Positions 24,601 to 37,900 of a stretch of DNA of 64,000 nucleotides are shown here, in pieces. A program made the translations under genes and the position numbers. The notes under the pieces were generated by a model. It searched no databases. It was given only the letters and a program-made list of their open reading frames with translations, and was not told where the DNA came from. How positions within the stretch are numbered: position 1 is the first letter of the stretch; each line of letters opens with the position of its first letter. This DNA comes from Bugula neritina (taxonomy: Eukaryota; Bryozoa; Gymnolaemata; Cheilostomatida; Bugulidae), in the NCBI GenBank assembly GCA_964035545.1, contig OZ037769.1, positions 111,001 through 175,000 of the forward strand, written 5' to 3'.

Positions 24601-27600
24601 GTATATAGTATAGTATATAGTATAGTGTATTGTATAGTGTATAGTATATAGTATAGTGTATAGTATATAGTATAGTGTATAGTATATAGTATAGTGTATA
24701 GTATAGTGTATAGTATAGTATAGTGTATAGTATAGTATAGTATATAGTATAGTGTACTGTATATAGTATAGTATATAGTATAGTATAGTGTATTGTATAG
24801 TATAGTGTACTGTATAGTATAGTGTACTGTATATAGTATAGTATATAGTATAGTATATAGTATAGTATAGTGTATAGTATACAGTATACTGTATAGTATA
24901 GTGTATTATATAGTATAGTATATAGTATAGTATACTGTGTATAGTATAGTGTATATATTATAGTATAGTGTATAGTATAGTGTACTGTACATATCTGTAG
25001 GAAGGTCGGGACGCCTGGGACTACGCACTCAAGTATTGTAGAACTGAGTGTCAGAGAATTCTCTCAGATTATATTGACGAGGAGACTCTAGCAGGAAGTG
25101 ATGAAGAGCAGAACAAATACGTCAGCATATTCTGTAATTAGCCAATCACATGCCTTATACTCTGTAGCTAGCCAATCACATGCCTTATACTCTGTAGCTA
25201 GCCAATCACATGCCTTATACTCTGTAACTAGCCAATCACATGCCTTATACTCTGTAGCTAGCCAATCACACGCCTTATACTCTGTAGCTAGCCAATCAGG
25301 TGCCTTATACTCTGTAGCTAGCCAATCATGTGCCTTATACTCTGTAGCTAGCCAATCACATGCCATACTCTGTAGCTAGCCAATCACATGCCTTATACTC
25401 TGTAACTAGCCAATCACATATCTTATACTCTGTAACTAGCCAATCACATACCTTATACTCTGTAGCTAGCCAATCACATGCCTTATACTCTGTAACTAGC
25501 CAATCACATGCCTTATACTCTGTAGCTAGCCAATCACATGCCTTATACTCTGTAGCTAGCCAATCACATGCCTTATACTCTGTAGCTAGCCAATCACATG
25601 CCTTATACTCTGTAGCTAGCCAATCACATGCCTTATACTCTGTAACTAGCCAATCACATGCCTTATACTCTGTAACTGTAACTAGCCAATCACGTTCATT
25701 ATATTCTGTGACTAGCCAATCACATGTATTATACTTTGTAACTAGCCAATCAAATGTATTATATCAATGGACAGATCAAGATGTTCCCCTGAAGATAGAA
25801 GATAGTAACTGGTCTGACATGAGGACTAGGAGTAATCTTCTCAACACACAGCACAGCGTCAGGTATATAATACTCTATATAATACTATACTCTATATAAT
25901 ACTCTACTCTATATAATACTATACTCTATATAATACTATACTCTATATAATACTATACTCTATATAATACTGTACTCTATATAATACTGTACTCTATATA
26001 GTACTATACTCTATATAATACTATACTCTATATAATACTATACTCTATATAATACTATACTCTATATAATACTATACTCTATATAATACTATACTCTATA
26101 TAATACTATACTCTATATAATACTATACTATATATAATACTATACTCTATATAATACTATACTCTATATAATACTATACTATATATAATACTATACTCTA
26201 TATAATACTATACTCTATATAATACTATACTATATATAATACTATACTCTATATAATACTATACTCTATATAATACTCTATATAATACTATACTCTATAT
26301 AATACTATACTCTATATAATACTATACTCTATATAATACTCTACTCTATATAATACTATACTCTATATAATACTATACTCTATATAATACTATACTATAT
26401 ATAATACTATACTCTATATAATACTGTACTCTATATAATACTATACTCTATATAATACTATACTCTATATAATACTATACTCTATATAATACTATACTCT
26501 ATATAATACTATACTCTATATAATACTATACTCTATATAATACTATACTCTATATAATACTATACTATATATAATACTATACTCTATATAATACTATACT
26601 CTATATAATACTATACTCTATATAATACTATACTCTATATAATACTATACTCTATATAATACTCTATATAATACTATACTCTATATAATACTATACTCTA
26701 TATAATACTATACTCTATATAATACTATACTCTATATAATACTATACTCTATATAATACTATACTCTATATAATACTATACTCTATATAATACTATACTC
26801 TATATAATACTATACTCTATATAATACTATACTCTATATAATACTATACTCTGTATAATACTATACTCTATATAATACTATACTCTGTATAATACTATAC
26901 TCTGTATAATACTATACTCTATATAATACTATACTCTATATAATACTATACTCTATATAATACTATACTCTATATAATACTATACTCTATATAATACTAT
27001 ACTCTATATAATACTATACTCTATATAATACTATACTCTATATAATACTATACTCTGTATAATACTATACTCTATATAATACTATACTCTATATAATACT
27101 ATACTCTATATAATACTATACTCTGTATAATACTATACTCTGTATAATACTATACTCTATATAATACTCTATATAATACTATACTCTATATAATACTGTA
27201 CTCTATATAATACTATACTCTATATAATACTATACTCTGTATAATACTATACTCTGTATAATACTATACTCTATATAATACTATACTCTATATAATACTA
27301 TACTCTATATAATACTCTACTCTGTATAATACTATACTCTGTATAATACTATACTCTGTATAATACTATACTCTGTATAATACTATACTCTATATAATAC
27401 TCTACTCTGTATAATACTATACTCTGTATAATACTATACTCTGTATAATACTATACTCTGTATAATACTATACTCTATATAATACTCTACTCTGTATAAT
27501 ACTATACTCTGTATAATACTATACTCTGTATAATACTATACTCTGTATAATACTATACTCTATATAATACTATACTCTATATAATACTGTACTCTATATA

Positions 27601-30600
27601 ATACTATACTCTGTATAATACTATACTCTGTATAATACTATACTCTGTATAATACTATACTCTATATAATACTATACTCTATATAATACTCTACTCTGTA
27701 TAATACTATACTCTATATAATACTATACTCTATATAATACTATACTCTATATAATACTGTACTCTATATAATACTATACTCTATATAATACTATACTCTA
27801 TATAATACTCTACTCTGTATAATACTATACTCTATATAATACTATACTCTATATAATACTCTACTCTGTATAATACTATACTCTATATAATACTATACTC
27901 TATATAATACTATACTCTGTATAATACTATACTCTATATAATACTATACTCTATATAATACTATACTCTGTATAATACTATACTCTATATAATACTATAC
28001 TCTATATAATACTGTACTCTATATAATACTATACTCTATATAATACTATACTCTATATAATACTATACTCTATATAATACTATACTCTATATAATACTAT
28101 ACTCTATATAATACTGTACTCTATATAATACTATACTCTATATAATACTATACTCTATATAATACTATACTCTATATAATACTATACTCTATATAATACT
28201 ATACTCTATATAATACTATACTCTATATAATACTATACTATATATAATATAATACATACACTGTATATTCTGTAGCCCGAGCTCTAACTTCACTCAGATA
28301 CAAAGCCTTGACACAGTGGATTACCAGAGACAAAGTCCACCCAGACCTCCGCCCCGCAGACGTAGTAAATGTGGAAAACTCTCAGGCTAGTCTCTCTACA
28401 GTCTATGTCAAGGTTGTTGTGTTTTGTGTGCTTACTGCTTACACAGCGTGTTTTGTGTTGTAGACCAGAATGTCTGTATGTGTCCCTTCACATCACCTGA
28501 TTCTAGCAGGGTACACACCCACCCCTCACCTAGCAGGGTACACACCCACCCCTCACCTAGCAGGGTACACACCCACCCCTCACCTAGCAGGGTACACACC
28601 CACCCCTCACCTAGCAGGGTACACACCCACCCCTCACCTAGCAGGGTACACACCCACCCCTCACCTAGCAGGGTACACACCCACCCCTCACCTAGCAGGG
28701 TACACACCCACCCCTCACCTAGCACCTCTACCTCCTCTCGCTCTGGAAAGTTACACAGAGGTCTGCTCTCAGCTATCAGGAAATCTCTGTCTCCCAGCAC
28801 CAGTCTCAGCTCAGCCTCCTCCAAGTCAAAGTCCAGGTCACCCTTGACTCTTCTCAGATCTCCGTCAAAGACCTCTAAGTTTGCTCGCACAAACTCTTCC
28901 ATAGACAGCGCTGCCAATACTGTGCGCTTTGACTTGAGAGATCAAAGTAGACTTGTTAGATCTCACTCTGTGCCGTCTGAGGCTGTGGCTGTGGCTGTGG
29001 CGGGGAGGTCAAGTGGGAGGGACAGCAATCAGATGCATAGTCCAAGTAACTACTGCACCACTACTGGCAAACCAGATCAGCACAAGAAACTCGAGTCTCC
29101 ATTCCAGCTGAAACAGCGTAAAGGAAGTAAAAAGAGTCTGTTGAAGAGGTTGTTGGGCTCAACTGCCGGCTCTCCTGATGAGAATCCTGGTTGTATTACA
29201 ATAGGGCTGGGGCAGACCTTGACCCTTAGTGAGAGAACTGGCCGTGACTCAGTCAGCATCCTTAGTCTAGAGTCAGCTGAGAGGGGGAGGGAGGGGTGTA
29301 CAGCAGATGAGAGGGGGAGAGAGGGGTGTACAGCAGATGAGAGGGGGAGAGAGGGGCGTACAGCAGATGAGAGGGGGAGAGGCACTGCTGTATCTCGCAC
29401 TCTTAGCTATGGAGAGATATCTGGTATTGAGTCGGGGGATAAAGTGTTTGACGTAACGAGTCCTGATCACTGTGTGGTGGTAGATGTGAGCTATTTACAG
29501 GATGCATTAGAGGATACATTGTCCTCCCCACTAGAGGATACATTGCTCTCCCCACTAGAGGATACAGTACCCTCTCCACCAGTAAAGGACATGTCATATA
29601 GTCAGGTAGTGTTGATAAATCCATTTCAATATCGTATTCATAATTACATGATGAGTAATCATGTGATCAGTGGTCATGTGATCAGCGGTCATGTGATGTG
29701 GTCATGTGATCAGCGGTCATGTGATCTGGGGTCATATGGTCAGTGGTCATGTGATGAGTGGTCATGTGACGAGTGGTCATGTGATCAGCGGTCATGTGAT
29801 CAGCGGTCATGTGATTAGTGGTCATGTGATCATCAGGTGATACTTCTGTCGTCTATTTACAGATTCCTCCCCAAAAACCTAAACGACTCTTTCTCTCAGC
29901 AGACGCTTCTGGTCAGCGGCTGCCCTGTGATGAGGTAGACAGTGGGGGGCGCTCACACCCTCCCATTAGACAAACCTACAGTAGCTCTAGCTCACAGACT
30001 AGCTCACAGACTAGCTCACAGACTAGCTCACAGACTAGCTCACAGACTAGCTCACAGACTAGCTCACAGACTAGCTCACAGACTAGCTCACAGACTAGCT
30101 CACAGACTAGCTCACAGACTAGCTCACAGACTGGTAAGGGAGTCTGCAGCGAGACAGGGAGTATTTCAGCTGCAGACGTTCAAGGAAGCAGACGTCAATT
30201 AACACCTTACCGGACCGTGAACTTACAGACAGCTCCCACTGACATTTCTAGAGTCACTACCTCACCAGGAGACGCTGCTACCTCACCAGGAGGCGCTGCT
30301 ACCTCACCAGGAGACGCTGCTACCTCACCAGGAGGCGCTGCTACCTCACCAGGAGACGCTGCTACCTCACCAGGAGGCGCTGCTACCTCACCAGGAGGCG
30401 CTGCTACCTCACCAGGAGGCGCTGCTACCTCACCAGGAGACTATGGGAATTCTCTAATATCAGGGGTTGACAATTCTTCAACCACCAGACCAAGTGATCT
30501 ACGACGCGTAAAGTCTGAGAGAGACAGAGTTCTGTCCTCCCCTCCAAGTTCTGATCTGCGGGGCAGTTTGGCTGCCGAACTAGAGCAGACATTCAAGTGT

Positions 30601-31957
30601 CTTCAACGTCAACTGCTCTCTCAGGGGGAGAGGGAAGTGGTGTCTCAGGGGGAGAGAGAAGTCTTGTCTCAAGGGGAGAGGGACGTTAGACCGGTACGAC
30701 TGCCCCGCAGTAAAGAGATTAGAGCCAGTGGGTTCAGCAACGAGGTGGTTCAAAGCACGGCTGACTCATCACTCACCTGTACGAAGGAGGCATCAGCCGA
30801 CAGTCCGTCAGCCGGTCAGAGGTCAGCTGCCCAAAGCTGCCAGCTCACACACAGGTGGTCTGCTAGCAAGGCAGCCCCAGTGCTCAAGCGGCAGCAAAAT
30901 GTAGAGAATGGGGGAGGTTTGAGTGAGGTGAGGTCACACACACATACATACGCTATTCTCAGTTCATGTGTGCTATATGATGTATACTGTGTAGTGTGTA
31001 CTGTATAGTGTAGTGTATACTGTGTAGTGTGTACTGTGTAGTGTAGTGTGTACTGTGTACTGTATAGTGTAGTGTATACTGTGTAGTGTGTACTGTATAG
31101 TGTAGTGTGTAGTGTATACTGTGTGGTGTACACTGTGTAGTGTATACTGTGTAGTGTGTACTGTGTAGTGTATACTGTGTAGTGGGTACTGTGTAGTGTA
31201 TACTGTGTAGTGTGTACTGTGTAGTGTATACTGTGTAGTGTATACTGTGTAGTGTGTACTGTGTAGTGTATACTGTGTATTGTGTACTGTGTAGTGTATA
31301 CTGTGTAGTGTGTACTGTGTACTGTATAGTGTAGTGTAGTGTGTACTGTGTACTGTATAGTGTAGTGTATACTGTGTAGTGTGTACTGTATAGTGTAGTG
31401 TATACTGTGTAGTGTGTACTGTGTAGTGTATACTGTGTAGTGGGTGTTGTGTAGTGTATGCTGTGTAGTGTGTACTGTGTAGTGTATACTGTGTAGTGTG
31501 TACTGTGTAGTGTATAGTGTAGTGTATACTGTGTAGTGTGTACTGTGTAGTGTATACTGTGTAGTGTATACTGTGTAGTGTGTACTGTGTAGTGTATACT
31601 ATGTAGTGTGTACTGTGTAGTGTATACTGTGTAGTGTATACTGTGTAGTGTATACTGTGTAGTGTGTACTGTGTAGTGTATACTGTGTAGTGTGTACTGT
31701 GTAGTGTATACTGTGTAGTGTATACTGTGTAGTGTATACTGTGTAGTGTGTACTGTGTAGTGTATACTGTGTAGTGTGTACTGTATGTGGTATAAATGTA
31801 GGTTAGAGCGAGTTTGAGTAAAGACTCTGGTATCGACAGCACTCCAACTGTGCATTCCAGAAGGCAGCGTAGAGTCACCTCAGGCAGCGATGACTCTTTT
31901 CACACTTGTCTAACAAATACCAATAGGTGAGTAATGGTAGTAGTAGTACTAGTAGTT

Positions 31958-31996
<39 letters not shown>

Positions 31997-34900
31997 CTAG
32001 TAGTACTAGTAGTTAGTATTATATTCATATTTTTCTATTCAAGTGCATCAGAGGAGAAGCCTCAGAACGCAGACCATAACTCACTCGCCGAGTTGGGTAG
32101 TGACCCCCTATCCCCCCTCCCCACAGAAGTGGACAGCCTCCAGGCTAAGGTCTCTCGTATGAACTTGGAGGATTTCTGTCCAGTGGCCAGTGACGACTCC
32201 GAGTCAGACCTGGTCGAAGGGGGAGATAACTCTGTCTGGTGAGCATCTCCCCGTGTCTGTCTGTTCACAGTCTGTCTGTTGACAAGTAATGCTTACTCTA
32301 GTCATTCATAGCAAAGTGTCACAGCAGCTTCTTCTCTTATCTAGATTTATTCATAGCAGGTAAAAAGCCAACCACTTTTATCTTCACAACTTGTTTAATT
32401 CCATCTGCACCCTGTTTCACCAGTGCATCTGTCACTACTATGTAACACAGTGTAACACAATACAATACAGTGTGACACACTGTTCCAGTTTTACCTGTAC
32501 CCTCCCACAGAGTTCTGTGAAGTTTTAATAGGAGTCTGTTTAATAATCCGTCTCTGTTCCTAGCCTCAGCTATTCCACTTTTCACTGTTTTGTTACTTCC
32601 TGGTTTTAGCATGACTGGTGTTTGGTTTCAGTGTGCATGTGTCTGGGTGTCTACCCTATATCATATCTACTCTATATCATATCTACTCTACATCATATCT
32701 ACTCTATATCATATCTACTCTATATCGTATATACTCTACATCGTATCTACTCTACATCGTATCTACTCTATATCATATCTACTCTATATCATATCTACTC
32801 TATATCATATCTACTCTACATCATATCTACTCTATATCATATCTACTCTATATCGTATATACTCTACATCGTATCTACTCTACATCATATCTACTCTATA
32901 TCATATCTACTCTATATCGTATATACTCTACATCGTATCTACTCTACATCGTATCTACTCTATATCATATCTACTCTATATCATATCTACTCTATATCAT
33001 ATCTACTCTATATCATATCTACTCTATATCATATCTACTCTATATCATATCTACTCTATATCATATCTACTCTATATCATATCTACTCTATGTCATATCT
33101 ACTCTACATCATATCTACTCTATATCATATCTACTCTATATCATATCTACTCTATATCATATCTACTCTATATCATATCTACTCTATATCATATCTACTC
33201 TATGTCATATCTACTCTATATCATATCTACTCTACATCATATCTACTCTATATCATATCTACTCTACATCGTATCTACTCTATATCATATCTACTCTACA
33301 TCGTATCTACTCTACATCGTATCTACTCTATATCATATCTACTCTATATCATATCTACTCTATATCATATCTACTCTATATCATATCTACTCTATATCAT
33401 ATCTACTCTATATCATATCTACTCTATATCATATCTACTCTATATCATATCTACTCTATGTCATATCTACTCTACATCATATCTACTCTATATTATATCT
33501 ACTCTATATCTACTCTATATCATATCTACTCTACATCATATCTACTCTATATCATATCTACTCTATATCACATCTACTCTATATCATATCTACTCTACAT
33601 CATATCTACTCTACATCATATCTACTCTATATCATATCTACTCTATATCATATCTACTCTATATCATATCTACTCTATATCATATCTACTCTATATCATA
33701 TCTACTCTATATCATATCTACTCTATATCATATCTACTCTATATCATATCTACTCTATATCATATCTACTCTATATCATATCTACTCTATATCATATCTA
33801 CTCTATATCATATCTACTCTATATCATATCTACTCTATATCATATCTACTCTATATCATATCTACTCTATATCATATCTACTCTATATCATATCTACTCT
33901 ATATCATATCTACTCTATACCATATCTACTCTATATCATATCTACTCTATATCATATCTACCCTATATCATATCTACTCTACATCGTATCTACTCTACAT
34001 CGTATCTACTCTATATCGTATCTACTCTACATTGTATCTACTCTACATCGTATCTACTCTATATCATATCTACTCTATATCATATCTACTCTATATCATA
34101 TCTACTCTATATCATATCTACTCTATATCATATCTACTCTATATCATATCTACTCTATATCATATCTACTCTATATCATATCTACTCTATACCATATCTA
34201 CTCTATATCATATCTACTCTATATCATATCTACCCTATATCATATCTACTCTACATCATATCTACTCTATATCATATCTACTCTATACCATATCTACTCT
34301 ATATCATATCTACTCTATATTATATCTACTCTATATCTACTCTATATCATATCTACTCTACATCATATCTACTCTATATCATATCTACTCTACATCATAT
34401 CTATTCTATATCATATCTACTCTATATCATATCATACTCTCCTTACAGCCTCACCACGGTGCAGCCCTCCTCCATATGTGCAAGCGACGGCTCCGTAGCT
34501 GAATATCTACACACTGACCTTGAAACAAGTATAACATTGACTGAGGCAAGATGGCCGATCACGTGCGCCGCTACAACCAGCTCCAGGAAGTCGATTCACT
34601 GGAAGTCGTTCAGTGAACTTTCTCTCTCTATTGACGACAGCTTCACCAGGTAGTAGTTGTCTGTCCTTACACTCTGTTATACTCCTTGTATGTGTGCATA
34701 GCTCGTGTGCCCTGGTAATACTGTCTCTTTGACTTTCAGCTCGACTCCGGCCGTCGTCCCTCGAGATGTCCTTCACCTGTCAGACGCTGAGCTGGTGAAG
34801 GAGCTGGTGGAACTGGGAGATGTTCCCGGCCCTATAGCTTTCTCCACCAGGAAGATCTATCAACTCAGACTATCTAAACTCCGGAGTAATCCCCACCTGT

Positions 34901-37900
34901 GTACTCCCAACAAATACTGCTGTATGTCTACTGTGTAGTGTGTAGTATGTACTGTGTAGTGTGTAGTATGTACTGTGTACTGTGTAGTGTGTACTGTGTA
35001 GTGTATACTGTATAGTGTATACTGTGTAGTGTGTACTGTGTAGTGTATACTGTGTAGTGTGTACTGTGTAGTGTATACTGTGTAGTGTATACTGTGTAGT
35101 GTGTAGTATGTACTGTGTACTGTGTAGTGTGTACTGTGTAGTGTATACTGTATAGTGTATACTGTGTAGTGTATACTGTGTAGTGTGTACTGTGTAGTGT
35201 ATACTGTGTAGTGTGTAGTGTGTAGTGTATACTGTGTAGTGTATACTGTGTAGTGTGTACTGTGTAGTGTATACTGTGTAGTGTGTACTGTGTAGTGTAT
35301 ACTGTGTAGTGTATACTGTGTAGTGTATACTGTGTAGTGTGTAGTGTATACTGTGTAGTGTGTACTGTGTACTTCTTTCAGCGTACTCTAAAGAACTTCA
35401 GCAGTTTATGGCGCCGACTGCCAGTATTTCATTGGCTGAAATCAGCCAATGGGAACATGAAATGATGAATTACTTCGAGTCAAGTAGTGGAAGAAAATGG
35501 AGGGAAGGCAACTCAAAGATGTCATTCAATTACCTTCTCTTGGATCCGAGGACCACAAAGAATCTTCCTGCGCGGTGCAGTCTTTTGGGTATTATATATG
35601 TGTATATTATACTCTCTAATCTATATACTCTCTAATCTATATACTCTCTAATCTATATACTCTCTAATCTATATACTCTCTAATCTATATACTCTCTAAT
35701 CTATATACTCTCTAATCTATATACTCTCTAATCTATATACTCTCTAATCTATATACTCTCTAATCTATATACTCTCTAATCTATATACTCTCTAATCTAT
35801 ATACTCTCTAATCTATATACTCTCTAATCTATATACTCTCTAATCTATATACTCTCTAATCTATATACTCTCTAATCTATATACTCTCTAATCTATATTC
35901 TCTCTAATCTATATACTCTCTAATCTATATACTCTCTAATCTATATACTCTCTAATCTATATACTCTCTAATCTATATACTCTCTAATCTATATACTCTC
36001 TAATCTATATACTCTCTAATCTATATACTCTCTAATCTATATACTCTCTAATCTATATACTCTCTAATCTATATACTCTCTAATCTATATACTCTCTAAT
36101 CTATATTCTCTCTAATCTATATTCTCTCTAATCTATATACTCTCTAATCTATATACTCTCTATACTATACTATATACTCTCTATACTATATACTCTCTAT
36201 ACTATATACTCTCTATACTATACTATATACTCTCTATACTATATACTCTCTATACTCTACTCTCTATCCTATATACTTCCTGTGCTGTCTTTACTCCTTT
36301 TACCTACGCTTTCTCTTTTTTCTCTATATTCTATATTTTCTATTCTATATTCTATGCTTTTTATTCTATATTATATATTTTCTATTCTATATTCTATGCT
36401 TTCTATTCTATATTATATACTTTCTATTCTATATTATATAACTTAGATTCAGATTCCAAAGGAGAAGCATTCAAAGTGTTTATATCTGCCATCTTCTACA
36501 TCGGCAAAGGGAAGAAAACTCGACCTTATCAACATTTTATTGAGGCTATAAAGGTATATGTATACTGTATATGTATACTGTATATGTACACTGTATATGT
36601 ACACTGTATATGTACACTGTATATGTACACTGTATATGTACACTGTATATGTACACTGTATATGTACACTGTATATGTATATGTATACTGTATATGTATA
36701 CTGTATATGTACACTGTATATGTATACTGTATATGTATATGTATACTGTATCTGTATACTGTATACGTATACCGTATATGTATACTGTATATGTATACTG
36801 TATATGTATACTGTATATGTACACTGTATATGTATACTGTATATGTATACTGTATATGTACACTGTATATGTACACTGTATATGTACACTGTATATGTAC
36901 ACTGTATATGTATACTGTATATGTACACTGTATATGTACACTGTATATGTACACTGTATATGTATACTGTATATGTATACTGTATATGTACACTGTATAT
37001 GTATACTGTATATTTACACTGTATATGTATACTGTATATGTACACTGTATATGTATACTGTATATGTACACTGTATATGTATACTGTATATGTATACTGT
37101 ATATGTATACTGTATATGTATACTGTATATGTACACTGTATATGTACACTGTATATGTACACTGTATATGTACACTGTATATGTACACTGTATATGTACA
37201 CTGTATATGTACACTGTATATGTACACTGTATATGTACACTGTATATGTACACTGTATATGTATACTGTATATGTACACTGTATATGTACACTGTATATG
37301 TACACTGTATATGTATACTGTATATGTACACTGTATATGTATACTGTATATGTATACTGTATATGTACACTGTATATGTACACTGTATATGTACACTGTA
37401 TATGTACACTGTATATGTATACTGTATAAGTATACTGTATATGTATACTGTATATGTATATGTATACTGTATATGTATACTGTAAAATAGTATATATACT
37501 ACAGAACAAGTCTGACTCCAAGAAAACCAGACAAATTCTGGATATTTGGAAGTGTGGACTTGGAGTTGTCTCTCTTCACGTCTTCCACAACATCCTCCCC
37601 GTAGAAGCGTACACAAGAGAGGCGTGTATGGTGGACTCTATGAGTAAGTTGTCTTCCCTTTCATCTCTGTTTGGGCAACTCTCGACTTCTACTGGATATA
37701 CAGCTTGCCTCTCTCTCAGTATACACTGTACTGTCTGTACAGCGGGCGTATGATGCTAAACCCTCTCTATCTCTATACTTAGATCTAAAGAACCTAGCTA
37801 ACCAAGTAAAGGGCACTTACTATGGTGCCGCCACCACGTGGAGTGTTCGGAGAAGACGGCTGGTTGGTGCTGAACTTCTCCGTAAATCTTACAACATTTT

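Noticed and set aside
25098-25899. Plus-strand repeat protein with units of SVASQSHALY
   Set aside because: Frame of the 30-base intronic array. The ANKLE1 exons on both sides join in phase only if the array is spliced out, and the host frame meets a stop in the first unit.
28432-28917. 161-codon antisense frame with GEGWVCTLL repeats
   Set aside because: Antisense shadow of the coding 27-base repeat in ANKLE1 exon 7.
30959-31878. 300-codon antisense frames rich in Thr, His, Tyr
   Set aside because: They translate the ANKLE1 intron 8 array on the wrong strand.
32590-34653. Open frames of 620-690 codons in all three plus-strand frames
   Set aside because: The 16-base intronic repeat has no stop in any frame, so open frames arise by construction. 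Only the final part (34449-34649) is a real ANKLE1 exon.
36449-37616. Long Tyr/Ile/Cys-rich frames on both strands
   Set aside because: Pure products of the 13-base palindromic intron array, with no non-repeat coding support.
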